64,000 nt of DNA, taken from Acanthochlamys bracteata. Lineage: Eukaryota > Streptophyta > Magnoliopsida > Pandanales > Velloziaceae. Made by a program: the position numbers and the translations under genes. How positions within the stretch are numbered: the first letter of the stretch is position 1; each line of letters begins with the position of its first letter. Positions 1 through 12,800 of the stretch are shown piece by piece. The notes under the pieces are model-generated. The model did not search any database. It was not told the origin of the DNA and was given only the letters and a program-made list of their open reading frames with translations. The stretch is taken from the NCBI GenBank assembly GCA_019914995.1, contig CM034131.1, positions 9,952,501 through 10,016,500 of the forward strand, in the 5' to 3' direction.

Positions 1-1757
1 TTAAGTTGATGGGATTTATTTCAATTGAATGGCGCACTGTGGAAATTCTTCATATACAAGAAGGTCAGTGATGCCTTTTCAGTTGCAAAGGAAAGGCAAA
101 AGAAGTTGATGTGAATTCATGTTTGTTTTCTTTCTTTAGTGAAAAGTTTTTAGTTTTTGCAAAGCAATGAATGAGAAGGATAGAAAGAAGTTAGGAGGAA
201 AGATTTCATAAAAACACTGCTTTCTGAGCTCCTGTTTCAGTATGCTGATGGTGAGATAAAGCCATAAAGAATTAAAGGCTAGTTCTTTCATATGTACCCA
301 TTCTTGATTGATTATTGAGCTGTGATATTTTTCTCCTTTTATTCTTTTCTTTTTCTTTTAATTTTTAATTATCTGTTTCTCTTCTTTCGGAGAGTGGACA
401 GAATAGCGAGTGAGGGGGCCATGATGGGTCTTTGCTGCTGTTGCCTTCTCGATTGATTTCTATTGGACAACTGCAGAGGTTGTAAAGGCTCTAACTTTTA
501 AGGTGGCTGCTTTCTTTCTTATTATTCTTCTTCCTTCATTACTTCAATATACAATCACTTCTTTTGGTTCTTGAGAAGCTATTGCTTTTGTGAAGGTTCT
601 CTTTGTTGGGTGGCCGTTGGTGTTTGCTTCTCACATACCAAGCTCTCTGCATGCTGCTGCTTCTTGGTAAATTACTTCTTCTTCTCTTCTTTTCTCAAGG
701 TTACAGCAATTCACCATTTCAACTCTCTTTCTCTTTTTTTTTTCTTTAAAAGTTATTCCAGCTGATCTCTTTTCTTCTGTTACTGATTTGCTGTTTCTTT
801 TATGTGTCATATTTGCTGGAATACTTGTTTTCTAAGTGCTTTTGTAACATATAACATCCAGGAATACTTTTTTTTTAATTGTTGATTTTCATTTCTTTAT
901 GAATATGAATGTTATCCTGGATTAAGTTTGTCGAAGTGTTCATTTTATAAAGCAGTAAAATGCAACTAACTGAAGCTACGCACATGTTGTTTCAGTTGTT
1001 CTTGGCTTTTGCTTGTTGAACTTCTAAGTATTTCCATATGGGTCTGCTGCATCCCTGTTAGATTCCTCTATAGAGGGGAGGACGGGAAGGAAATTTAAAA
1101 AGATGCCTGCTGTCTTTGTTTCTAATGCTGTACTAATCTCTTGCTTCAACATGTTGTCTCTCTTTGCTTGCAGTTCTTTGCATATGGGAACAATGTGGAT
1201 TTCTGGGGCTCTCCACCTGAAGTCTTTTAAACAACAAAATCTTAGCACCTTTGAATAAAGACTTAATCTTTGTTTGAAAGAAATGTTATAGAATTGTCTG
1301 AGCTGGCTAGTGGTGTCAGATAACAGGTGGTTCACTTGTTTAGATTCTACTGCTGCTCTTAAGCCCGTTGCTGCTCAACCCATTTGCCTCCGGGCTCGGC
1401 GGAAGCTGCTGCTGGAGAAGAAACACAATCACACCACCATTGGACAGATTAGTAACGAGAATTCAATGGTGTTTTGTATTGCATTGACAAATTTTTAATT
1501 GCAAGACTAATTGTACTTGGTTCTGAAGCAAGGGATATTTCTCTTCACATCTCCAGCTCAGACTGTTGAAATATCCAATCTTCTCAGTCAGACCCTGAAT
1601 TAGTCCAACCTTTTGGTGCTCTGAGGCCGCTGCCCGGTAGTTGTGCCAGGTTTCTATCTCTCAGCTGTTGGGGGTTGGAGAAGTTATGGGTTAGGAAAGT
1701 TCGAATTTCGGAATCTTATTTGGTGATTAGGGAAATTTCTGCACTTTTGCTGCCATC
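1..1757 (+). promoter_or_regulatory. Upstream region and probable intron-containing 5' leader of the NPY-type gene
   Basis: There is no convincing protein-coding exon here. The stretch is pyrimidine-rich from about 500 to 780 and holds plausible splice donors (near 665) and acceptors (near 1173), which fits a long 5' untranslated leader with one or more introns. Several short reading frames occur, for example at 571-765 and 1310-1498, but they match nothing I know and have no family-like composition. The extent of the leader is inferred; transcript data would be needed to place the transcription start. Confidence 0.4.
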
Positions 1758-4757
1758 ATGAAGTATATGAAACTTGGATCCAAGCCAGATGCCTTCCAGT
1801 CGGACGAAAACAATGTCAGGTAAATTTGCCCATACTTGTGTGAGGTATCTTGATCTAGTTTTGGTTGGTCACTCCAATTCTCCAAGTATTAAACACGATA
1901 TTCTGCAATTATTTCGAGTTCTGTACGAGTCTGGTAGTTTAGTTTTGCGAGTATTCTGGAATTCATATGCAGCTTCCATTAAGTTAATATGTTACTGTGA
2001 TCAAGAGGATTTAAAACTGTTTCGATTTGTCTTTGTTTTACTATTCTATTTAATTTGAAATGGTCGAATTATTTCTGGCTGTAGTAACAATTATCGACAC
2101 TCTTCCTTAGCTCTGTATGAGAAAGAAACCGACACTAGGAAGTCACAAGATGAAAGCTGTAGGTTGGAGTTGTTCTACAGAACCAATTTTTCGGTTTGGA
2201 GCAGCTGTTGATTTAAAGCCATTACTACATGTCATACTGTCGCGGGTAGATGTTGATGAGGGAACACTACAGGAACCGTGTCCTACAGCTTTCTAAACAG
2301 ATCTATGATTGCCAACATTCAATGCTGAGTTAATGCAGTAGGATTAAAAAGTGAGATATATAAACTTGGAGCGAATGCTTTATGCCTGAGTTTATGTAAA
2401 AAGTTAGAAATTTGAAGGAAATGTTATGCTGGAAGCTTGCAACAATGGATGAAAGTAGATATGCTAATCCAATGATAAGGTAAAAGAAGTGGCTCATCAA
2501 CCAGAAAGTATGAAACTTGATTGGCAGCTATAAGGACTAAGCTTTTTATCATACACTAGGTGGAAACACCAGTTTGATAGTTTAGCGATCTGTTGATACT
2601 TCCCTAGTATTTTTATCTTGCCGGTCAGGTCAGATCTCGTTTATGTTGAAGCTTTTATCGGACAAACTGAGTTTCTTTTGATTCTTAGGTATGTGTCTAC
2701 TGAATTGGCTAGCGACATCGTCGTTAATGTAGGGGATGTGAAGTTCTATTTACACAAGGTAATAACTACAATTCTCCGTAGAGCTGGTATGCATATTGTT
2801 ATAAAGCAGCTCGCTCTAATTTTTACTCCCTCTGTCCTAAAACTGCAGTTTCCTCTATTGTCAAAGAGTTCCTTTTTGAAAAGACTTGTAGCATCCATAG
2901 GAGATAGTGGCGAGGAGATTGACATTTCAGACATCCCTGGTGGTCCAGCAGCTTTCGAGATTTGTGCAAAGTTTTGTTACGGAATGATTGTTACTCTGAA
3001 TGCTTACAATGTCGTTGCTGCTCGTTGCGCAGCAGAATATCTCGAAATGCATGAAAATAATGAAAGAGGGAATCTTGTTTACAAAATTGAGGTCTTCCTC
3101 AATTCCAGCATCTTTCGTAGCTGGAAGGACTCAATCGTAGTCCTTCAAACAACAAGATCTCTGCTGCCATGGTCGGAGGACTTGAAACTGGTCAGCCACA
3201 GTGTAGATTCTGTAGCTTCTAAGGCCTCCATTGATCCTTCTAACGTTGAGTGGTCTTACACATACAACAGAAGGGAGCTTCCGTCTGAAAATAGTGTCGA
3301 TTCACAATGGAATGGGGTTATAAAGCAGCAATCTGTGCCAAAAGATTGGTGGGTTGAGGACTTGTGTGAACTTGATCTGGAAGTTTACAAGAGAGTCATA
3401 TTAGCAATCAAATCAAAAGGAAGGGTGTCAGTGGAAGTGATTGGTGAAGCTTTGCGGGCTTATACATATAAAATGCTTCCAGGTTTTGCAAAGAGCAGTT
3501 CATTACATGGAGATGCAAATAAGAGCCGCACCTTACTGGAAACGATTATCTGGTTGCTGCCCACTGATCCATGTTCAGTTTCGTGTAGTTTTATGCTTAA
3601 ACTACTTCGAACAGCCAGCTTATTGTGTTGTAGTGAGACAGTCAAAAAAGAGCTAGTGAAGAGGATCGGTCGGCAGTTACATGAAGCTTCCTTGATTGAT
3701 CTTCTGATTTCTGCACCAGAAGGAGAAAATGCAATTTATGATGTCGACTTGGTTCTGAGCATTGTCGAAGAATTTGCCATGCAAGAGCACCATAGTGATC
3801 AGAATAGTCCTCAAAGGTCGCAAGAACTTCAGGAGATCAGGAGCCCAGCTTTCGTTCCAGGTACTTCAAAGTTGGCAGTAGCACAGCTGATTGACGGATA
3901 CCTTGCTGAAATTGCAAAGGACCCAAATCTGCCTCTTTCAAAGTTTCTGGAACTGGCAGAACTGGTACCTGGCATGTCAAGGCCGATTCACGATGGACTC
4001 TACCGTGCTATTGACATGTATTTGAAGGTAAAATCAGAACATCTACAAACTTAATTCTCACCTTTTAAGTTACGATATGCTTCCATTCATTAGTATGTAT
4101 TTCATTCTGAACACATATTTCGGTTCTATGATGGAGCAGGAGCACCCAGGACTGACAAAGAGCGAGAGGAAGAAGCTATGCAGCTTAATGGACTGCAAGA
4201 AACTTTCACCCGATGCGTGTATGCATGCAGTTCAGAATGAAAGACTCCCACTGCGAGTTGTGGTTCAAATCCTTTTCTTCAAGCAGGTTCGGGCATCGGC
4301 TGGCAGTGGTGGCGACCTCCCGCCGAGCGTCCGATCTGTGCTTGCAAGAGAAAACGGTGGTGGGTCCTACGACAGTTCAAGATCAGGCACAACTACAAAC
4401 ACCACAAACGATGATGACTGGAACGCCGTTGGTAATTCCTTGAATTCGATGAAACTAGTCGGAAGAACGGGAGGCAGTGAAAGGAGTAGCCGCAGCAGCA
4501 GCGAAAACATTAACAAGAATAACATTATCGTCGGAGATAGCAATGAAAAGAACACTAGCGGGAAAGCAAAGGGAGCTCAAATGGCGTCGAAGAAATTGCT
4601 GAGCAAGTTGTGGTCGAGCAAAGGGCAACGGAGCAGGGAAAGCAGCAGCGGCTCCGACACTACGTCCGAGAGCCCGGGATCACTCAACCAGCTAGAAGGT
4701 GCTTCTAATTCCAAGTCTGCTGCACCTTCAAGGAATGTAAGACATTCTGTTTCATAG
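1758..4757 (+). CDS. NPY-like: NPY-type BTB-NPH3 domain protein (NPH3/RPT2 family)
   Basis: Four exons, 1758-1819, 2689-2758, 2849-4027 and 4140-4757, join in phase to 642 residues. The start gives [19 protein letters not shown], typical of the NPY/MEL subgroup. Exons 2 and 3 carry a divergent BTB fold (about residues 29-110). The NPH3 domain follows, and its signature YRAIDMYLK lies at the end of exon 3, continuing as [12 protein letters not shown] in exon 4. The tail is Ser/Asn-rich with a [12 protein letters not shown] patch and ends [11 protein letters not shown] proteins are known to work with PID/AGC3 kinases at the plasma membrane in auxin-dependent organ formation, and are thought to act through CUL3-type BTB biology. 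All splice sites are GT-AG. It points convergently at the HLS1-like gene. Family assignment is sure; the exact NPY paralogue is not. Confidence 0.93.
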
Positions 4758-6581
4758 CAGCAATGGGGAAGATGGTATTATAGCTTTCTCTCTTTCTTTT
4801 ATATATATATTTTTGGAATTTGTCGGTGTTTCCGATTGCCTGACGTGAAGAAATTTGTAGTAGAACGCTGGCACGATCAAATGGTGGTGTATTTTGTTGG
4901 GTATACATATTCATGGAATCAAAATTACAGATGATATATTGATCTTGTGAATGAAAATTTCTAAAAATTTTCGAAATCATAGTTCTTTTGTTTGGCGTTT
5001 AACTTTATTTTCGATCTAGTCGCTGAAAAATTTTGGATGGTGCCAGGTTATTGGATTTGTTGATGTCTTTGTTACTTGATGGGCTTAAACAATGGCCCAT
5101 GTGTACCGCAGTTAACGTATCTGTAACAAAATCTAGATTAATTAATTAGTATTTTATAAATATCCTTCTATTAACATCGTGATTAGCTTCTTATTATTAG
5201 GTAGAAATCAAAAGCAAATGAGAAAGGTAATAAGGTCTATGTTATGATTGATTGATCTCGATATATTTAAGAGTGAGTGCTAAATTTCTAAAGAATTTGT
5301 TAGAAGACATATCTTAATTATATGCAAAATCAATATAAAGTCATTAAGGTTTCTCTTCAATACAAGTAAGCTTCTCTTCTTTAACTATTCTAGTAACCCT
5401 ACCTAAATCACTTTGATTATTATTATTATTATTATTTTTAATCTTTACTAGCTTAACTCAAAAGTATGAGCTTACGATTCGCCAATCTACGGCGGTAGGC
5501 AGAATCAGGCGGTTAAAAAACGATTAAAAATCTCTTAAAAAATTAAAAGAATCTTATAATTGATAGCAGGGGAAAAAAACAGAAAAAGATAAAAAAGCAG
5601 TTGGCCAATATAGACTTTGACTACCAATGAACTATTAAAATCTGCGATAATTTAAGTGTGATTCCGTACGAGAAAGGTAATTAATTCACCATATCAAATC
5701 ATGGCTTTTTGAATATTCTGAGACAAAAGCTTCTCGTTTTTCAAGTGATTATAGCTTTATTGTATTTGACCGTTGTTTTCTAAAAGTGATTATTAAGGAC
5801 CACACGGTGATTAGGAAATGCGTTTATACCACTAAGACAGGGTGTGGTTTTGTTTTACAACATTATCAATATTATGATTATGTATCCGGTGTGCTTCTTT
5901 GAAATAATATAGGAAACTTCATCTGAGAAAAAATAATAATAATAAAACAAATAGTTAAAAGTACGGAATTATATATGTGGACGTGTTTTGATCGTACGAA
6001 ATTTTATTTGTTTGTCAACATTAAAATTTAAAAAAAATTATATTTTTTATTTGTATAAAAAATTAAAAATTTAATTTCGCACATAAAATTTTAATTTTAA
6101 ATTTTTTATTTGTAAAATTTTTTATACAGTCTAATTTTTAAATTTTAAATTTATTTTTTAAAAAATGGAAACACCACATTTAACTTCACTTTGAATCTAT
6201 TTTAAAAAAAATTCTAATTTTAATCTTTTATTTATATAAAATTCAGTTATAAATATTTATAACACGCTCCGAAACGAACTCAATTATTCGATCATCCATG
6301 CCAATAGAAATAAGATCATCGTGAAAGAAAGCAATAGAGAGATAAACTAAAAAGTTAACTAAGACCAAAAGAAACTCGCAGGAGTCTATCTCAAATAATT
6401 GAACAAACATACCTACAACTCAAAAAATTCCAAAATTTGTTCTGATATAAGATAACCTTTATAAGATATAACAACTTCAAATAACTCTTAGAAGGCTCAT
6501 CTCATTTCAAAAGAGAATGAGAGAAGCAGCTTCCAAACGGCGTTCTGAACTTAGGGCAACGGGTCATCTATCTGTGTCAGC

Positions 6582-6621
6582 AAACTGGGCCAGGCTACAA
6601 AAGGTTACTGGGCCAATGATA
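6582..6621 (+). repeat. Direct repeat, copy 1 of a 40-bp segment
   Basis: The segment starting aaactgggccaggctac is repeated at 7164-7203 with about three mismatches, 580 bp downstream. Both copies sit in otherwise AT-rich DNA and both are preceded by a tgtc(a/g)gcaa motif. It could mark the edges of a small dispersed element or a local duplication. Confidence 0.6.
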
Positions 6622-7163
6622 CAGCAAAAATAACAACCTAAATCCTATTTAAATAAAATCAGCTATGTAAATTTATCTTTTATTTCAGTTGATTATATGT
6701 AAGATTTACGGATATTTAGAAGTGTTTTAAAAGATTATTTTTTAAACTCACGTATTTAATAATAAAATTTGATGATGTTAAATTTTTATATTTTAAATTT
6801 CAAAAAAAAAAATATAAAATATTGTAAAATTTTATTTTAAAATATGAAATAAAAACTAAAAAAATTAAAAAGTACTCCAAAAATATCATCTCAGTGAAAG
6901 ATCTATGTATTTTCAAAACTATCGCCACAACTCTAATCTCAGGTTAATCTATCTCTTTTTCTAAAATACTTTATAGAAATCATATTTGCTTTTATAAGCT
7001 GCAGTAATTTTTTATAAAATTTTAAATATTTAAATAATATTTTTAAATATTTATAAAAAATAGATAAAAATTAAAAAATTAAAAATTATTCTTAAAAATA
7101 AGCAATGCAAAACGCTCCTGAGATCTGTTGTCTATGTCGGCAAGATGAGTATGCCCCACCTAA

Positions 7164-7203
7164 GAAACTGGGCCAGGCTACAAAATGTTACTGGGCTAAT
7201 GAT
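7164..7203 (+). repeat. Direct repeat, copy 2 of a 40-bp segment
   Basis: This is the partner of 6582-6621, in the same orientation and starting with the same aaactgggccaggctac. The unit is GC-richer than its surroundings. Nothing in it looks coding, although an open frame at 7105-7293 crosses it by chance. Confidence 0.6.
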
Positions 7204-8493
7204 AGCATATCTCAAATCATTATCAGATGCGAATATAATAACAATTATAAAGAAAGAAATTTGAAAAAAAAACAAAATTGTGTACTACATTAACTAGGAA
7301 CTACTGCTGCTTGTAATGGTGTTGTTTTCACGTGGACCGGACAGGTGGATTCATTCCCGTCGTGTAATTGGTCAAATCCGCAACAACTTAGAACTTACTG
7401 ATATTCAAATTTTGGTCCATTCAAATATCTGCAAAACATTTAAATTTTTAACGCGTGACATTTAAAAAATGGCAAAAAATTGGCTTTATATGTTAACGGA
7501 ATGTTTGGAGTGACGTAAATAAGATTAAATAGAGATAACAATAAATTATTCATCTCCGTCCATCTGTTTAATAATTTTATTAATATTAAAAAAGATAAAT
7601 TTAAAATTAAAGTTTACACACTAATATAGTGTAGCAAAAGTTATTATTAAAAATTTAAAATTTTTTTCTACTATGCTTTTTGTTTTTAAAAATAAAAATG
7701 CGTGCATTTTATTACCAAAATTTATAATTTATTTATTTAGTTTACTTTTAGTTGATCTATTACCTATAATTTTTTACTATATGAATCATTTTTATCTTTT
7801 ATAATTAATTATTTCTGTTAAATTATTTCTAATATTATTAAGAATTATATTAATTAATTGATTATTCTAAAATTAGATTAATTTAACTCAAAAAATCTCT
7901 ATTTTTTCATAATTATATTTTTATTACTCTCTCATTTTCTATTAAATCTTTAATCTTTCTAATATATCAAAATAAAATAACTAGTTTCTACTCAGTTTTA
8001 TCGTTATCTTCATGTTTACTTCCAAGTTCATCTTATTTTTTGATTTGGTTCTCAAACATAGTGTTCAAAGGAAACCAAGAACTAGAATGGCAATGAAGAT
8101 TGAGATATATTGTTCTTCTTCTTCTTTTGATTTTAAAGTCTGTAATGTAGAAACACTTTTTAGGCTTAAATACAAGCCGTTGAAGATTAATTAGAACTTC
8201 CTTCTTCTACTCCTACAAACGTTTTAAAGCTAATAAAGCTGGAACAAAAAACAGCTATATAGATAATTTAAAGCGTAATGCATTACAAACACTATACAAC
8301 ACTTTTTAGCGATTCTGATTCTCATTTCTTTCCGTTACAAAATTTCCATCTTCCCAAAAAATGAAATCAAACATCTTTTTTTGGGCCGTGGATGAACGGA
8401 GAGAACTGTTTACATAAAAACCCATGCAATAAAAACAAACAAGTTCTAGCAGCAGTAGATTAGTAGTTGTGTAGTAGTAGTACCATCTATTGA

Positions 8494-9880
8494 TCAGACT
8501 TCTCTAGGATCCATGAAGATGGATTGTTGCGGCGGAGCTTTAGTCCAGTCACCGACAGATCCATTGTTGTAGTCGCCGGACAATCTTTTGGCACACCACA
8601 GATCTTCTGGGCAAGACAACTTCGACCAGTACGGTATTCCTTTACGCAACGGATCGCAAGCACCAATTTCAGCAGCGACAGCGCTGCACCCACCGGCGTC
8701 AAGCGCCAGGTTGTGCGCGTGCCTGCACAGAGCTTTCACCAGTTCAGTCGCTCGCGTTCCTTCTCCTCCGATACCGTAAAGAAACAAGAACCCGAAAGGT
8801 TTGAATATGTTTGGGAATGAAGGGATTTTGAGCCACGGCAATGAACCGTCGATTAAACGGCTGGCTTTCGCTAAGCACCTTTGGAGTTTTGAAATTCCCC
8901 GGAGTTGTAGGTTGTATACTTGCTTCGAATTCCAAACACTGATAACAGCCCATGATTCCGGCGGGGTCTTGAAGAATGAATTCGTGCTGCTGACGTTATT
9001 AGAGAAAATTGCTAGATAAGTACCGAGAGATAAAGTGTTGCGTAAGATGTTATCGATGTCTTGCGGAAAGAACTCGACCGAAGAGAAATAACGATTGTAG
9101 AGCTTGACGGCGTCAATGATAGAGAGCCTGATGATGGTTATGCTACGGTTGAGACTGAAACGGTGGTTGAATACAGGGTGTACGAGGATCGACGGAGTTC
9201 TGAATTTGGTGTAGCCACAGACGCCTGTGAAGAGCTTGACGGAAGCTTGGTTGTCTTTCTCCGTCGCCATGTATGCATACTCAGCTCCTTTCGATCTGAA
9301 CCATTCTTCTATGCACATCACGAGTTTCTTCCCAACTCCCACTCTCCTGAAACATATACGCATTAATAACAAATAATTGAATGAATGATTCTAATGAATG
9401 AGTAATGGGTTCAGATAGTAGAGAGAGTGGTGTATGTTTGTATACCTGTGAGAAGGAGATACGCGCAGGCCAAGGATGTAAGCAAGTTTTACGAACTCCG
9501 GTGATGCATTACCGTCGGCGCCATTGATGAAGTGTGATTTCTGACCACTTGATGCAAACTTGATGCAACCTCGAATTACTCCAATGATTTCTTCTTCTTC
9601 TTCTTCTGTTACCGCTACCTAATTAAGGAACGGTAAGAAATCACCCTAACAAAACAATAAGAAGGAGAGAAGAAAATTTTTTTCTTTTTGTAAAATGTTT
9701 GCCTTGTTTGTTTACCAGCATGAGATATTCGGGCGAGTTGCGAACACGAGCTAGAGGATCCCCAAGAAGGTCAGTGATAAGAGAAGTCTTGCCTGTAGGA
9801 CCAACTTCACAAGACTGCTCGAGAGCTTCGGCGGCGGCTGTGTCGAGCTCAGGGATAAATTCTCTAACAGCAAAAGACAT
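8494..9880 (-). CDS. HLS1-like: HOOKLESS1-like GNAT-family N-acetyltransferase
   Basis: Three exons, 9880-9716, 9618-9446 and 9346-8494, join in phase to 396 residues, close to the roughly 400 of Arabidopsis HLS1. The N-terminus has the family's CEVGPTGKTSLITDLLGDP block. The acetyl-CoA loop is RRVGVGKKLV across the exon 2/3 junction, followed by GNAT helix and YTKFRTP strands. A long plant-specific C-terminal half contains FLFLYGIGGEGTRATELVKA and CRHAHNLA. HLS1 is known to control apical hook formation downstream of ethylene and to curb ARF2; whether it acetylates histones or other substrates is not visible here. A six-Glu run in exon 2 comes from a GAA microsatellite. Convergent with the NPY-type gene. 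HLS1 itself or a close homologue; I cannot tell which from sequence alone. Confidence 0.93.
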
Positions 9881-12800
9881 TTTTATCTCTTCTTATTGTT
9901 GTGTTCTTCCTCTAGCTGATGATATTCGTCTTCTTCTTCCTTCTTGCTTAATTTTACTACAACAACAAATCTCCCTGCTGTCGATGATTGTATTTGTAGT
10001 GGAACTAAATATGGAAACAAAACAAGTTTATTTATCTCAGTCTCAAACCTTCTTTCCTTCCTTTTAAGTTAATTTCTATTACATAGAAACCAAAAAGAAA
10101 AGAAAACAAGATTGAATGTTTCTGGTCGAACTAAATTGTTGAGTTGATTGATCGATTGACGGAAGTAAAACAACTGAGTGAATGGATGAACTAAAAAGAA
10201 GGTATGTGAAGTTGCTCTTCTCCACCATCTTAGCTTCTTATATATATCTAGAGAGAGAGCACCTGTCGAAGATTTGATAGTTTGAAACATATCCTACTAA
10301 CTATACTATATAATATAACTTTTATAATTAATTTAATAATTATTAAGGTTAGATTATTATAGGAGAAAGAGGGGAGAAGGTTAATAGCTTAGTAGGGTAA
10401 AGAGGCGGAGGTGATGGGTCCTAAAAGTAGGAATGATCGAATTGGCGGCGCTCTGGCTGCGCTCTATCTTCTTTCTATTCATTTTATTTTCATTTCGATT
10501 CAATGCCCTGTCATCTATGTATGTATCATACATACCTGTCTATACATCTACATACTAATAATGGTGCTTGATTAGATGTATGTACATGTTAACAAATACT
10601 ATACACGTTGATATGCATAGACATGCATGCATATGTGTATGGGGGGTGACGGGCGTCTGTTATTAGGTATGTGTGTATACAGGCGCCGACAGGTTAAAAA
10701 AGTAAGAGGTGACGTGGCAGAAAAAGAGCCACTAATTCAGGTATTATAGGTTTTGAGAACGAACTAGTGAATGACGCTTGGAATTTCGGGGCGGAGAGTA
10801 ATCGTCCCGTCCGGGTTCATCACTTGGCGGCGCGGATAACAGTGTGTTTTGTCTCAGATTTACCGCAGGAGTAGCGTACAGTGATGGACCACGATAAGAG
10901 AGAGAAGAGATCACGGAATGGAGTTGTTGCTGCTTTCTAACATTTAAGAACTGTTAACTTAAATGTTATTTGAAATACAGACAAGTAATTTAATTACGAC
11001 GCAGAAAGAAAAGTTCTTTTTTCTATCTCTTTCTTTTGGAAGGAGATTTAATGAATGGGCAATGATTGGGTTCAATCGAATTCGAAACCTTCTCAATGAT
11101 CGATTGAAGTTTGCATACAGAATCATTGTATACCTAAGCATCAAAAGACCTCGTAAAAAAAAAGACCTTGTAAACAAGGTCATCAAATCTAAAACATTTT
11201 ATACAGCAATTGGACAGTACTACAGCTTTTAAATAACTAACTAAAAAGAGACAGTTAATGATTATAAATAATAACGACGGATTCCATTATTAATTACGAA
11301 AATGATTGCTGTTGTCATGTGCCGGCGGCCAGTAGTATTGAACAAAGAAGAGTAGTTCTTGGCTGTTTGTCGGACCACTGTTGGCGCGCCGAAAGTATTG
11401 CAGCGACAATTGAATTAATACCTGCATATGCGAAAAATGGTTAAGTCAGGGTCAAGAATTATCTACATGGATTCCTCGTTGTCGTTGGGTTTCATGAAAT
11501 TCGATCCTGTCATGTGGAATCTGCGATAGAAAAAACCATCCATGTTACATGAAAGAAACTAATTAATTACTTGGTTGTGGCGATTGTTGACGTGTCGACT
11601 TTTGGATCAAGGTTTAGCTGACAGATAACAGGTTCGTATAATCCAAGCCATATCATATGCAGCAAACGTGATCACCACCAATTGCTGCTTTCAAATATTG
11701 TTTAGTGTAAACTACGCTGAATCTCTAATGAAGCTACGAATCTAATCTCCTAAAGTTAGCGTTTGTTTATAACCACGTTTTAGCTAATGCTCAAAGAAAA
11801 CGAAGACTAACAATTTGGTATTGTTACTAGGCTAGCATCGCATATATTGACTAAATGTTCAAATGATTCAATCTAAAACACTTAAAGAAGCCTTATAATA
11901 TCAGCATAAGACAAAAAGAACATCAATTAAATTGGTAGGTAAATATTTCCTCAAGATAAAGGGATTCCAATGTAAATTTGGTCGGCCAGTGCAATCTCTG
12001 CAGAACTATAAATGTTCTTCGAGCCTGACTACCTAGCTTTCGACAAGTGTACTAGATGAATGATCCTCGTGCTTAGATGACTTCCATGTATGAATGCATG
12101 CATATCAACATAGACCGGCGATGGTGTCCGTCAATGCCACAGATTCTGTTACATTTCTCAATGCAAAATTAACCTCGAAGAACTTGCTGGAGTATAAGAA
12201 TACAGAGGGGGACCATTGTATTACCCAACAAGAATCGACTAAACAAAAACCACTAGTAATAAGTTAAGATAAAAAAGCTAGGCCAGATCAATTTCATAAA
12301 TGCTTCCAAGAAAGTTTGAAATTCATGCATGCATGATTTACGCTGAAAAGAGTTATATGCAACTGCATCCACGAATGCAATGAACTTGGAGACCGATCAA
12401 AATAATATATTGTTCGTAAACGGCGAGGAAGGAGAACATAAAAGAGACAGAAGCTGTCATAAAGATAGCTAGGGATTCAAATACAACCAACAAACAAAAT
12501 TGTGCAGTTATTACGGATTACGGCTCCTCACATGCTATATGATACTGCTAGATTGACACCAAGACATGGGACTAGTCGAAACTAGTATTATAACTTATAA
12601 GATCACTATAATTGAAGATAATTGATAATGTCTGAATGCTTGTTTTGAGTTTATTTCAAGAGGGGTGAGACAAAGTAGAGAGGACCATGTTGTGTAGGCC
12701 AGCATGTTTTCACTAGTCCTGGGCTTGTTGTCTTTCTAGTCGGGAGATACTTTATCTATATTTTTAATTTATAAATAAACTTTCTGAAGCTCTACGCATA

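Larger units (their letters stand above)
4758..8493. other. AT-rich intergenic region between convergent genes
   Basis: No gene is supported in this 3.7-kb stretch. It begins with the 3' untranslated region of the NPY-type gene. It contains a short (TTA)n run near 5415, very AT-rich blocks at about 6000-6260 and 6720-7090, and a duplicated 40-bp segment listed separately. The block at about 5985-6275 ends in a cytosine-guanine edge (aacacgctc) and may be a worn copy of the TIR elements found near 27 kb and 36 kb. The part just before 8494 probably holds the 3' end of the HLS1-like transcript. Confidence 0.5.

Noticed and set aside
9061-9366. Plus-strand open frame opposite the HLS1-like gene
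   Set aside because: It is the antisense shadow of exon 3.
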